Shown here: in pieces, positions 20,412-29,960 of the stretch
How positions within the stretch are numbered: position 1 is the first letter of the stretch
How the letters are laid out: each line of letters opens with the position of its first letter
The notes under the pieces: generated by a model
What the model saw: only the letters and a program-made list of their open reading frames with translations
Told to the model about the DNA's origin: nothing
The model's database searches: none
Position numbers and translations under genes: made by a program
Assembly (NCBI GenBank): GCA_900095875.1
Contig: LT608311.1
Location: 496,001 to 560,000, forward strand
DNA: 64,000 nucleotides
Origin: Caecibacter massiliensis
Lineage (GTDB): Bacteria; Bacillota; Negativicutes; Veillonellales; Megasphaeraceae
Direction: 5' to 3'

Positions 20412-23400
20412 CTATCTTACTGTTTCTTGTGATTTCTGGATATGTGATCCATATACATCACGATAATCATTCTGAGCTTCATTGTCTTTATCATTAATAC
20501 GGACGCGTTCTACCTTATGCCGGTCATTGTCCTTTCCGGAAATACGATCTACGCGGAAGCGGTCAATATTTTGCACTTTAACCAATTCAGGTCCAAACTC
20601 ATCCACGGAGCGAGCCATATCACCATCAGAAGGTGCTCCATTCTGCAAGGCCCGATAAATAATTGCGGCATATTCATAACGGGTCATGGCCCGGTCGCCC
20701 TTAAATTCTCCATCCGGATATCCCTGTAAATACCCCCGTTCAGCCAATGTTTTCACGTATTGGTAAGCCCAGTGGTTTTCAGGTACATCGGGGAACATCA
20801 TGCTATTGGCTGGATTGGGAACAGCTTTGACATTTTGCCCCGATTCATAAGCAGCCAGTTTTTTAGTGAGCACTTCTATTTGGGCTTTCATGGCCAGCAT
20901 GTCCCTTGCCATAGAAACACGAGAGCGGGATGCATGGTTCTTTTGACCAAACTTCCAACTAACGCCTGCATTCACCATGTTTTCTCCTCCGCTGAAGGAT
21001 CCACCTACGCTGAACATCGTATCCTCATTGGGCCGGTAAAATGCCCCGACAGCTACGGCATGGGCATCTTTATAATTACCGTAACCGACAGCGAAGTCCC
21101 ATTTGTCATCAGGATCAAAATCCAACGGATGCAACCCTGACAGAGCCGCAGCACCGGCACCGACGCGGTTCACCTGATCTCCCAATTTACTGATCCGTGT
21201 TTCCGCCCGGTATAACTGACTCCCGTTTACGGCATCAGTACTGGTCGATGAAATATCTCCAGGAGCTACATGGGTGATCTTATTTCCGCCATTATTCAGC
21301 CCGTCTTTATTGAGGGTAATATCCTGACCGGCAGAACCATTCTGGATTGTCATCCCTCCCGTCGTTACGGTAGTGTCTCCCACGTTGACAGTACTGGCAT
21401 TAACCGTCGTGATATTCCCCGTATCTGCTGTAACGGTCTTCGTCGTAACCGTATCCAGTCCTTTTAAATCTTTTGAAAGGCGCACTTTCAGGTTATCGCT
21501 GCCATCAGATACCACTCCGATATTGTCTTCCGTTGTCAGTCTGGAGGAATCCGTAATGCCCCCGACTACATTTACCTGACCATTGAGTTTTTTATTGATT
21601 ACATTCCCTACATCGCCACCATATTTCATGCCGTCATTCATCGTGGCAACCGTCTGGGTATTCCCATTGTGATCTTCATAGACAATCCGGTCGATACCGC
21701 CAGTACCATTGTAACCATCGGTGCCATCTACTCCATTCGCACCTTTGACAACATGGATGTCAGCAGAAGCACCGTCCTTGCCATTGATGCCAATATGACC
21801 ATCCGTACCATTGGTTCCGTCTTTACCTACAGAAGAAATGGTAACCCCATCTTTGCCATCGGCACCTTTTACCCCCATAGCTCCATTGATGCCATCAGCG
21901 CCGTCTTTGCCCTGACCGCCCACGGTAACCGTATCTGCTTTCAGATTCTTATCCAGTCCGATAACCAGGTTTCCATCTGCATCCACTACAGTCTTGATGT
22001 TGGAAGCATCGTATTCCGTATCTGCTTTTGTGCCATTTCCTTTGATTGTCATGGTGCTGTTCAGTTTTTTAGCTACAGATCCTGTATTTCCAGCAAACTT
22101 CAGTCCATCATCGAGCGTGGCAACTTCATGGGCGACTTGTGCATCATCTTCGTAGACAATCCGGGTCATACCATCGGCACCATTAATACCATCCACGCCA
22201 TCCTGGCCCTTGGCCGATTTCATGGTAAGTCCATCTTTTCCGTCTTTTCCATTCATTCCGATAGAGCCATCTTTGCCATTGATGGTAACAGCTGAGCCAT
22301 CTTTGCCAGCCACACCGATGGAACCGTCTTTGCCATTGATGGTAACAGCTGAGCCATCTTTGCCAGCCACACCGATGGAACCGTCTTTGCCATTGATGGT
22401 AACAGCTGAGCCATCTTTGCCAGCCACACCGATGGAACCGTCTTTGCCATTTTCGCCCTTTTCACCCAGGTTGAGATTGTCATTGACATTAACCATGTAC
22501 GGATTTTCTGCTTTACCAGTGCCAGTAACGGTAGTATTTTTTCCGTCTACTAATTTAGTGGCGTTCTTGGCAATTTCATCTTTCAGCTGGCTGACATTCA
22601 CCGCATCCGTTCCAGCAGTACCGGCAGCCACATTGTGAATCTGATTGCCACCATTATCCAGCCCCTTTTCTGTCAAAGAAACTGCTGAAGTCCCGGCTGC
22701 AGGATTTTTCGGAGTAATCGTAATACCGCTGGCATCAATGGCTGTCTTATTTCCGTCTTTATTCGTAATGGTCATGCCGCTTCCCTGGGTCACGGTCTGA
22801 TTTCCGTCTGCGTCGGTGGTCGTCACACTGTTCACGTTTAGATCATCGTTCAGGACCACTTTCATCGTTCCGTTTTCCACTTTCGTAGAAATATTTTTTC
22901 CGTCCCCGGTAACTTCAATATCCTCTCCCAGAGACTTGTGGACGATATTCCCATCCTGATCCTTTAATCCGAACCCTTTTTCCGTTAAATCAGCAGATTG
23001 TTTCGTCAACTGACTTACGTTGACAGCATCTGTATCCGCTGTACCAGCAGCCACATTAGTAATTTTCGTGCCGTTCGCATTGATTCCTTCCTTGGTCACA
23101 GAAGGTCCGCCAGTTATGGCCACTCCCTGATTGTTTATCGTTGTATCTCCGGCTTTTACCGTCTCAGCGTTTACCGTTTTCGATGTAACACTGTTCAGGC
23201 CGGTTATATCTTTTGCCAGTTTCACGGTCATCGTATTATTGGCAGAATCAGCGACTACACCAATATTATTATCACTTAAATTGCTGCTGTCAGCACCTCC
23301 CAAAAGGGACATAACCTGATCAGAACCGCGATGGAGTACATTGACATCTGCTTCCGAAGCAGTTCCAATGGTCGAATTATCACCGGCAAACCGCAGAGGC

Positions 23401-26400
23401 CGCGTCATGCTGTAAAGCTGGCTTCCGTTCACAGCATCCGTACTCTTTACACTGACCAGACCAGCCGCAACGTTCTGGATGCGCCGTTCTTTCCCCTCGG
23501 ATCCCACCGTTACAATACCAGCAGGCGTCTCCCCGGCATATTGATAGGTTCCGTTGCTGCTGTAAGCATCCTTCCCTTTCGTAGTGGCTCCCGATACAGT
23601 ATAAGCAGAGTTACTGCCCAGATAGACGGAATTCCCCAAAGTTGCTGTTACATGGCTGCCCAAAATTTGGGTATTGGACAAATCCGTATTCTGAGTCGTG
23701 GCATCAAGGGTATTCTGGCTGCCAAGGATTTGGATATCCGTCAAATCCTTGTTTTTCTGATTTTTGGCCCGGACGGTGTTTTTTGAACCGGTAATAACGA
23801 TATCAGATACATTCCCTGCATCGCCTGCTGTACTTGTATCCGGATCCCCGGTAACCATATTCTGATTGCCCGTTACAAAAATATTTTCAAAGGTTTTCGG
23901 GTTGGCAGGATTATTGGAAAGGGATTCCATTTTCAGTACGTTTTGATTCCCAACAATGCGATTGCTGTCCCCTTCCATTCGGTTTTCATTCCCAAAGATC
24001 CCCGAATTCGAAGCACTTACATCAGCAGCTGTACCTGTTGCAGCCGTACTGTTCTGGCTGCCCAAAACATAGGTATTTGCTCCCGTAACCCGGTTTTTAG
24101 TGCCGATTGCCCCAGAAGAAACACCTTCTGCCTGTGCATTTGTCCCCACTGCGAGAGCATTTTCTGCCAGTGCCTGAGCCGTATCACCCATAGCGGAAGC
24201 ACTTTTGCTGTTGCTCTTGGCATCGCTGCCGATAGCGATGGCTTTGTCATCAGAAACGCCAGCAGAATAGCCAATGGCCACAGCTTTATCTACGCTGCTT
24301 CCACCATTTTTTATAGAGGAGGTTGCCAAAGTCCCTATAGCCAGAGAATGATTTCCGGCAGCCTGAGCACCAGCCCCAATTGCCGTATTATATTGATAAC
24401 CGCTGATGGCTAAAGTCTGTTTCAGACTGCCCGGGTTATCCGGATTTTCATAGCCGGCTCCTACTGTGATACTGCCAAGACTCTGCGCTTCAGTATTATT
24501 TCCCAGGGCAGCACTCCTGTCCCCTAAAGCTTTGGCACTTACGCCAGCTGCCATGGAATCCTCACCCGTAGCCAGATCGTTGTCATAGTTATTCAGATTG
24601 GTAGATTTTACAGAATAGTAATGGGTCTTTGCCGTATCCACAAGTTCATTGACCTGGGCTACATTGGCTGCATCGGTCCCCAGTGTTCCTGCAGCGACAT
24701 TATGGATTTTTGTTCCTTTGTTATCAGTATTCCGAAGAGTAATGCTGTCTCCATCTCCGGAAGTGACCGTATCATAATATACTCCACTTGCCGTTGCCGA
24801 AGAAACATTGGCATTGACCTGGGCTACCGTAGCGTCGATTGATTTTTTGAGCTGTGCCACCGTAACGGCATCCTGATCCAGTGCCCCATCAGCAACATTG
24901 GTGATGCGGCGCAAAGCTGATGCACTGCCGACTGAAACAGCCGTCTTAGGGGCTGTCTGCCCCGTCAGATATCCATTACCACTGATCATAGCGGCATTCG
25001 CTACGGAATCATTGCCGATGGCAACATTCCCACCAGAAGCCTGTGCTCCCTGCCCTAAAGCCACACTGGCTGCATCTGCAGCCTGGGCGTTAAACCCAAC
25101 TGCCGTAGATCCATTTCCATTCGCCTGGGCCTGATAGCCTACGGCTACAGCGTCATCAGAAGCGTTTGTCTCACTGCCAAGGGCCGTAGACTGAATCCGT
25201 GATACAGCGGAATCGTTTTTATTGGCATGATAACCAATGGAGACATTTTTTCCTTCCGATGTGTTTCCGCCTGATCCGATATTTGTCCCAGCTTCAGAGC
25301 CAATGGCTACATTATGATCGCTTTTGACATCACTTCCCGCTTTATATCCAATTGCAATATTCTGTTGTCCGTCAATATTGTTGCCGGCACCGTCTCCAAT
25401 GACTACATGGGATCCTTTTGCTCCTAATACGTCCCCTACCATACCTACCCCTGCGTCAGGACCAAGTACGACAGACCGGACGGCATTGGCACTGGCATCT
25501 TTACCTAAAACCACAGAAGCACTGCTGCCAGCAGCGGCTCCGTTCCCAATAGCAACGGCATCGGTCCCACTAGCTTGTGCACTCTTACCCATAGCAAGGG
25601 CATCTGCTCCAGTCGCTGCAGCCTCTGTTCCAGCTGCCATGCTGTCTACACCGGAAGCAGCTGCACTTTTGCCAAAGGCCAAAGCACCTTCTGCACCGGC
25701 CTTTGCACTGTCTCCCACTGCCACGGCACTATGACTATTTTTCGTTACACCAGCGTTATTGCCCATCGCAATTGCATGATTCGAAGCAACCGTACTGGCC
25801 TCAGTTCCAATTGCCACGCTGCTGCTGTTGAGCTGGGCATTGGTCCCATCATTATAAACTGTCGCTCCATCACCTAGTGCAATAGAGGAATTTCCCCGGG
25901 CATTGGCCGCATCACCGATAGATATGCTGGATTTTCCTCCGCCTATGACCACAGTGGAACTGTCACCGTCAGCGGTCATACCATTAAAGGAGCCGCTGAT
26001 AGCTTTCCGGCCAATGGAAATACTGTTTCCAGCCGAGGAAGCAGACCGGGCATCATCGCCCAGCGCAACCGAGCCTGTACCATTCGCTTTTGCGCTGACT
26101 CCAATGGCAACAGCATCTTTTCCCGCAGCCTCAGCGTCTTCTCCTGTAGAATTAGCACGGAAGTACTTCATTCCCGGTTTCGTTTTGTCTAGTCCCAATG
26201 CAGAGTTTACATTTTTTAGCTCTGTAATATCGGCCGTATTATTGTCGATTTTTCCGCTGTTAGTTGCAATTGCCTTTTTGTTCACTGCAATATCTGTTTT
26301 ATTTTGCTGGATTTCATTGGAATTCTGGCTGATTCCGGCCTTATTGTTAGCTATTGCGGTACTGTTAGCGGTAATATTGTCAGCATTTTCACTAATCTTT

Positions 26401-26768
26401 GTAGTGTTTCCAGCAATATCATCCTGATTCTTCTGTACAACAGCCTTTACCGTATTCAATTCTGTAGTGGTCGCCACACCATCTGCCGATATAGTAATCG
26501 TATTGGTTCCATCATCTTTCGTTACCGTAATATTAGTTCCACCATTCAACAAGTCACCGTCATGGACACTCGCAGCCTGGACACTATAGGCACTCCCAAA
26601 CATCAATAACGCGGTTAATACCGTTCTAGTAAATACCCCCCCCCGATAACCGACAATCGTTCTCAACAACGATTTTGCAGATCCTTTCCCGCCATTTTTT
26701 GCCAGTTCTGAAACTACCTGGTATTGCCCTTTAGATCGATTGAATATAATCTTATAAATTCTATTCAA
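20412..26768 (-). CDS. Trimeric autotransporter adhesin with C-terminal SLH domain
   Basis: About 2,118 residues. The frame opens at a GTG inside the ribosome site, but the TTG at 26768, seven bases after GGAGGT, gives the canonical extended signal peptide MNRIYKIIFNRSKGQYQVVS ending near AQA. The passenger has four short coiled repeats, then YadA-type left-handed head repeats (SVALGDDA, AVAIGNGA), many necks (GTDAVNVSQL), a Gly-Lys-Asp-Gly collagen-like stretch with a 57-bp tandem repeat, and more head/neck blocks. The YadA anchor is NGSQLYRAETRISKLGDQVN followed by WDFAVGYGNYKDAHAVAVGA to AGVSWKFG. After it come a coiled coil and an SLH domain (FPDVPENHWAYQYVKTLAER, YEYAAIIYRAL), then a charged tail. 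The anchor forms an outer-membrane barrel; the SLH part should lie in the periplasm and bind peptidoglycan. A nine-G run in the signal peptide suggests on/off switching. Confidence 0.95.
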   Translation of the reverse strand: MNRIYKIIFNRSKGQYQVVSELAKNGGKGSAKSLLRTIVGYRGGVFTRTVLTALLMFGSAYSVQAASVHDGDLLNGGTNITVTKDDGTNTITISADGVATTTELNTVKAVVQKNQDDIAGNTTKISENADNITANSTAIANNKAGISQNSNEIQQNKTDIAVNKKAIATNSGKIDNNTADITELKNVNSALGLDKTKPGMKYFRANSTGEDAEAAGKDAVAIGVSAKANGTGSVALGDDARSASSAGNSISIGRKAISGSFNGMTADGDSSTVVIGGGKSSISIGDAANARGNSSIALGDGATVYNDGTNAQLNSSSVAIGTEASTVASNHAIAMGNNAGVTKNSHSAVAVGDSAKAGAEGALAFGKSAAASGVDSMAAGTEAAATGADALAMGKSAQASGTDAVAIGNGAAAGSSASVVLGKDASANAVRSVVLGPDAGVGMVGDVLGAKGSHVVIGDGAGNNIDGQQNIAIGYKAGSDVKSDHNVAIGSEAGTNIGSGGNTSEGKNVSIGYHANKNDSAVSRIQSTALGSETNASDDAVAVGYQAQANGNGSTAVGFNAQAADAASVALGQGAQASGGNVAIGNDSVANAAMISGNGYLTGQTAPKTAVSVGSASALRRITNVADGALDQDAVTVAQLKKSIDATVAQVNANVSSATASGVYYDTVTSGDGDSITLRNTDNKGTKIHNVAAGTLGTDAANVAQVNELVDTAKTHYYSVKSTNLNNYDNDLATGEDSMAAGVSAKALGDRSAALGNNTEAQSLGSITVGAGYENPDNPGSLKQTLAISGYQYNTAIGAGAQAAGNHSLAIGTLATSSIKNGGSSVDKAVAIGYSAGVSDDKAIAIGSDAKSNSKSASAMGDTAQALAENALAVGTNAQAEGVSSGAIGTKNRVTGANTYVLGSQNSTAATGTAADVSASNSGIFGNENRMEGDSNRIVGNQNVLKMESLSNNPANPKTFENIFVTGNQNMVTGDPDTSTAGDAGNVSDIVITGSKNTVRAKNQKNKDLTDIQILGSQNTLDATTQNTDLSNTQILGSHVTATLGNSVYLGSNSAYTVSGATTKGKDAYSSNGTYQYAGETPAGIVTVGSEGKERRIQNVAAGLVSVKSTDAVNGSQLYSMTRPLRFAGDNSTIGTASEADVNVLHRGSDQVMSLLGGADSSNLSDNNIGVVADSANNTMTVKLAKDITGLNSVTSKTVNAETVKAGDTTINNQGVAITGGPSVTKEGINANGTKITNVAAGTADTDAVNVSQLTKQSADLTEKGFGLKDQDGNIVHKSLGEDIEVTGDGKNISTKVENGTMKVVLNDDLNVNSVTTTDADGNQTVTQGSGMTITNKDGNKTAIDASGITITPKNPAAGTSAVSLTEKGLDNGGNQIHNVAAGTAGTDAVNVSQLKDEIAKNATKLVDGKNTTVTGTGKAENPYMVNVNDNLNLGEKGENGKDGSIGVAGKDGSAVTINGKDGSIGVAGKDGSAVTINGKDGSIGVAGKDGSAVTINGKDGSIGMNGKDGKDGLTMKSAKGQDGVDGINGADGMTRIVYEDDAQVAHEVATLDDGLKFAGNTGSVAKKLNSTMTIKGNGTKADTEYDASNIKTVVDADGNLVIGLDKNLKADTVTVGGQGKDGADGINGAMGVKGADGKDGVTISSVGKDGTNGTDGHIGINGKDGASADIHVVKGANGVDGTDGYNGTGGIDRIVYEDHNGNTQTVATMNDGMKYGGDVGNVINKKLNGQVNVVGGITDSSRLTTEDNIGVVSDGSDNLKVRLSKDLKGLDTVTTKTVTADTGNITTVNASTVNVGDTTVTTGGMTIQNGSAGQDITLNKDGLNNGGNKITHVAPGDISSTSTDAVNGSQLYRAETRISKLGDQVNRVGAGAAALSGLHPLDFDPDDKWDFAVGYGNYKDAHAVAVGAFYRPNEDTMFSVGGSFSGGENMVNAGVSWKFGQKNHASRSRVSMARDMLAMKAQIEVLTKKLAAYESGQNVKAVPNPANSMMFPDVPENHWAYQYVKTLAERGYLQGYPDGEFKGDRAMTRYEYAAIIYRALQNGAPSDGDMARSVDEFGPELVKVQNIDRFRVDRISGKDNDRHKVERVRINDKDNEAQNDYRDVYGSHIQKSQETVR
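22260..22430 (-). repeat. Three-copy 57-bp tandem repeat inside the adhesin
   Basis: Each unit encodes 19 residues (GKDGSIGVAGKDGSAVTIN). The two right-hand copies (22317-22373, 22374-22430) are identical and the first differs by a few bases. Because the unit is a multiple of three, gain or loss of copies keeps the frame and changes stalk length. Confidence 0.9.
26636..26644 (-). repeat. Nine-base C tract (G9 in coding strand) in adhesin signal peptide
   Basis: A C9 run on the plus strand encodes the Arg-Gly-Gly-Val segment of the signal peptide, just before its hydrophobic core. As sequenced the gene is in frame; slippage by one would end translation early. Confidence 0.9.
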
Positions 26769-27291
26769 TCTAATCACCTCCTTTTTAAATAAATATGCTT
26801 TAATAAAGTAAATTTATTTTATTTTACTTTATTATCTCATACATATGTTTTGTTTCATTTTATCATTTATATTTCTATTTCACAACATATTTCCTCATAT
26901 TTTCGTAAGACTAGGATAAGTTTATTATAACAATATGCTGATATTTTTCACGTTAAAACGGTACATTATGCACTATATATTCACTTATTTTGATTTTTAG
27001 TTGCAAAAATAAATCGAACTGTATTTGATACAAAATAGCAAAAAAAGAATATCAGCGCACCATCTATGCGCTGATATTCTTTAATATTTATATATTTTTA
27101 AATTCTTTTATATTCTTATGTTTTATGAATAAATATTCTACTAAATATTATATTTCAATTAGTATCCCCAAAAAGAGATATTTTACAATATTTTGATGAT
27201 GGGCACCCTTGCTCTTGGCTATGGCCTTTTTTCCTCTACCAGACGGCCCAAGGACTTCCACCCATTAAAGTGCGCCCATTCCGAGCGTACC
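26769..27291. other. AT-rich intergenic region upstream of the adhesin
   Basis: No gene is seen in about 520 bases. It must hold the adhesin promoter; many AT-only stretches make a single -10/-35 pair impossible to choose. AAAGGAGGTGATTAGA next to 26768 is the ribosome site. Confidence 0.6.
27044..27082. terminator. Bidirectional terminator hairpin
   Basis: AAAGAATATCAGCGCA pairs perfectly with TGCGCTGATATTCTTT, with an A run before and a T-rich run after. No gene is close on either side, so what it terminates is unclear. Confidence 0.65.
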
Positions 27292-27319
27292 AAAAAAGCA
27301 GACACTGAGGTCTGCTTTC
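27292..27319 (-). terminator. Terminator of the MBL-fold hydrolase gene
   Basis: On the minus strand AAAGCAGAC pairs with GTCTGCTTT around CTCAGT, followed by TTTTTTGG. It lies 24 bases after the stop. Confidence 0.85.
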
Positions 27320-27342
27320 ATCATAGTATTCTTATAAATTCT

Positions 27343-28143
27343 TTACAGGTTCCGAAAAAGTTCCAAATCATCGGGAATGTACAGATTCCCCTGGTAATAT
27401 TGGTGTCCTTCATCATAGTAACGCTGGCGGCGATGGGTCAGGTCCTTGTCTTCCGTGTGGTACAGAATCAAGTTCTGTACCCCCATCCGGGCCGCCGTTT
27501 CACAGGCGTCTTTGACGGTGGAATGGTGCTTTTCATAGGGATGAAAGATATGCGCTTCAGCATCGAGGCAGAAGGCTTCGTGAAGGAGCCATTTGCTGTC
27601 CCGGACATAGCCTTCTTCCCAAGGCTGATACGGTTCATCACCACAGCAGGTCAGTTTACCATCAGGGAGCTGCAGGGAAAAGCCGAATTGCTTGGCCTTC
27701 GTCGAGCGGATATCGAAAAAGGTCACGTCGTGGCCAATAAGCTGGTGTGTCTCCCCATCGGATACCGTAACGAAATGCAGGCGGTCATCGAGGAAAGCAC
27801 TGTCTTTCGAGGACAGCAGGGCGTTTCCCATCGCGTGCAACAGGGAAACGACTTCCTCGTGACCGTAGATGATGGCTTCGCCATCGTAGGTCCCGCGCCG
27901 CCAGGACTGGCACATCATACGCATGAGCCAGAGGATCCCCAGAAGATGGTCCATGTGCTTGTGCGTGACAAAGACCGTCCGCATATCCCGCCAGCGCAAA
28001 TGAGCCTTTTCCAGCTGCTGCAAGAGACCGTTCCCGCCGCCGCCATCGATGAGCAGGTATTGATCACCTTCATCGAGGACAAAACACGTATTATAACAAT
28101 GAGTCACCGTCGCATTTCCCGTCCCTAAGATTGTCAGATTCAT
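27343..28143 (-). CDS. MBL-fold metallohydrolase (RNase Z-like)
   Basis: A 266-residue soluble hydrolase of the metallo-beta-lactamase fold, RNase Z/ElaC-like branch. The N-terminus MNLTILGTGNATVTHCYNTC is typical of the family. The metal motif is THKHMDHLLG (H-x-H-x-D-H), with further ligands likely at the Asp in TCCGDEPYQ and His in LLHEAFC and HHSTVKDAC. The C-terminal LILYHTEDKD supplies the last His. The substrate cannot be told; the long exosite arm of tRNA-processing RNase Z is not obvious. Pyruvate kinase lies 24 bases upstream, so they may be co-transcribed. Confidence 0.9.
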   Translation of the reverse strand: MNLTILGTGNATVTHCYNTCFVLDEGDQYLLIDGGGGNGLLQQLEKAHLRWRDMRTVFVTHKHMDHLLGILWLMRMMCQSWRRGTYDGEAIIYGHEEVVSLLHAMGNALLSSKDSAFLDDRLHFVTVSDGETHQLIGHDVTFFDIRSTKAKQFGFSLQLPDGKLTCCGDEPYQPWEEGYVRDSKWLLHEAFCLDAEAHIFHPYEKHHSTVKDACETAARMGVQNLILYHTEDKDLTHRRQRYYDEGHQYYQGNLYIPDDLELFRNL

Positions 28144-28166
28144 TATCAGCCCTCCCCGGTTATTTA

Positions 28167-29915
28167 CTACCGTGCGTTTGCTTCGCCGCGAAAAATGGTG
28201 CCGCGGCTGGCATCTACAGTGACAATTTCACCGTTTTCCAGTGTGTCTGAGGCATGAGCTGCACCGACGACAGTCGGAATACCAAGGGTAATGGCGACGA
28301 TAGCCGATTCGCTGGTGAGTCCGGCTTCTTCAGAGACGATGGCACTGGCCCGTTTCATATAGTCTGCAAAGTCAGCACAAGCCGAACGGAGGACGAGAAT
28401 GCAGCCGTCGCTGAAGTTCTTTTCCAGGTCTTCTTTCGATTCAGCGATGCAGACTTTTCCAATAGCGGAATTGCGGCCGATACCGGTACCGCGGAGAAGG
28501 ACGTCACCAACGACCTGTACGCGGATCATATTGGTCGAACCGGCTGTAGCAACGGGAACACCGGCTGTAAGAACGACAAGATCGCCGGCTTTGATGAGGT
28601 CGTTGTCGAGAGCTGCAAAGATGGCATTATCGACGACAGCATCGGTATCGCTGGCTTCTTTTCCGATAACAGCCTGGACGCCCCAGTTGAGCTGCAATCG
28701 ACGGACAATGGCTTCATGCGGCGATACGGCTATAAGGGAGCAGTCCGGACGGAATTTAGAAATCATCTGAGCTGTGCCGCCACGTTCGGTCGAGGCGATG
28801 ATAGCGGCAGCGTGGAGGTCTTTGGCAATCTTGACGACAGCCTTGCCGATGGATTCAGTCGTTGACGTCGATTCGGAACTGGCGTCTTCATATGCTTTCG
28901 GCGTGAAGTTGCTTTCCGTAAAGACAGCGACGCGGGCCATGGTTTCAACAGCTTCTACCGGATAGAGACCGCCAGCCGTTTCACCGCTGAGCATGATGGC
29001 GTCCGTACCGTCGAAGATGGCATTGGCGACGTCGCTCGTTTCGGCACGGGTCGGACGCGGGTAATTGCACATAGATTCCAGCATCTGCGTAGCCGTAATG
29101 ACCGGCTTGCCCGCAGTCTGGCATTTGTGGATGAGGACTTTCTGGAGCATCGGCACTTCTTCAGCAGGTACTTCGACGCCGAGGTCACCGCGGGCAACCA
29201 TGATACCGTCGCTCATCTTGATGATGTCGTCGATGTTGTTGACAGCTGTCTGACATTCGATTTTAGAGACAATCTTCATATGACTGCCGTGTTTCTCCAA
29301 AATCTTGCGAATCGTCAGGACATCTTTGCCGCGCTGGATGAAGGAAGCTGCGATCCAGTCCATGTTCATACGGCAGCCGAATTCTATATCGTCGGCATCG
29401 CTTTCGGAAACAGCTGGCAAATTAATAGCAATGCCCGGTACGGCAACGCGTTTGTGATTACTCATCTTGCCGCTGTTGAGAATCTTCGTATGGATGTCTT
29501 CGCCTTCGACGCTGACAACTTCTAAGTTGACTAAACCGTCTGATAAGAGAATGTGGTCGCCGGCTTTGACGTCCCGCGGTAATTCTTTATAGTTCATGGA
29601 GGCAATGGTTTCATCGCCATCTACATCTCGGGCCGTCAAGATAAAGTCATTGCCGGCTTCCATCATGATCGAACCATTCTTAAATTTGCCCAGGCGGATT
29701 TCCGGGCCTTTCGTATCGAGGAGCAATGCAACCGGGATGCCTAGTTTCCGGGAGGCAGCGCGGACCATGTCGATGCGCTGTTTATGTTCTGCATGAGAAC
29801 CATGGGAGAAATTAAAACGGGCAACGTTCATACCGGCTTGAATCATCTTTTCGATAATTTCCGGAGTATTGGAACTTGGGCCTAAGGTGCAGACAATCTT
29901 TGTTTTTTTCAGCAT
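28167..29915 (-). CDS. pyk: Pyruvate kinase with C-terminal PEP-utilising domain
   Basis: A 582-residue pyruvate kinase, making pyruvate and ATP from phosphoenolpyruvate. Seen: KKTKIVCTLGPSS at the start, ARFNFSHGSHAEH, LLDTKGPEIRLG, the active-site IVSKIECQTAVNNIDDI, and MVARGDLGVEVPAEEVP and ITATQMLESMCNYPRPTRAE. After the ~475-residue core is an extra phosphohistidine-like domain (GIGRNSAIGKVCIAESKEDL, then IVSEEAGLTSESAIVAITLG), as in Bacillus and many Firmicutes, but the usual TSH histidine motif is replaced by LTSESA, so it cannot carry a phosphohistidine there. I use the ATG at 29915; a TTG ten codons earlier overlaps the AAGGAG site. Confidence 0.96.
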   Translation of the reverse strand: MLKKTKIVCTLGPSSNTPEIIEKMIQAGMNVARFNFSHGSHAEHKQRIDMVRAASRKLGIPVALLLDTKGPEIRLGKFKNGSIMMEAGNDFILTARDVDGDETIASMNYKELPRDVKAGDHILLSDGLVNLEVVSVEGEDIHTKILNSGKMSNHKRVAVPGIAINLPAVSESDADDIEFGCRMNMDWIAASFIQRGKDVLTIRKILEKHGSHMKIVSKIECQTAVNNIDDIIKMSDGIMVARGDLGVEVPAEEVPMLQKVLIHKCQTAGKPVITATQMLESMCNYPRPTRAETSDVANAIFDGTDAIMLSGETAGGLYPVEAVETMARVAVFTESNFTPKAYEDASSESTSTTESIGKAVVKIAKDLHAAAIIASTERGGTAQMISKFRPDCSLIAVSPHEAIVRRLQLNWGVQAVIGKEASDTDAVVDNAIFAALDNDLIKAGDLVVLTAGVPVATAGSTNMIRVQVVGDVLLRGTGIGRNSAIGKVCIAESKEDLEKNFSDGCILVLRSACADFADYMKRASAIVSEEAGLTSESAIVAITLGIPTVVGAAHASDTLENGEIVTVDASRGTIFRGEANAR

Positions 29916-29960
29916 ATATATTATATTCTCCTTGAATTTATACAATTAGGACATCTTAAG

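Noticed and set aside
22210-22638. Repeat-rich plus-strand frame opposite the adhesin, looking CRISPR-like or like a repeat protein
   Set aside because: It is the antisense of the adhesin's 57-bp coding repeats; units are contiguous without spacers.
27193-28128. Plus-strand open frame opposite the MBL-fold gene
   Set aside because: The minus strand has the HxHxDH motif and a normal ribosome site; the plus frame begins in an AT-rich non-coding region.
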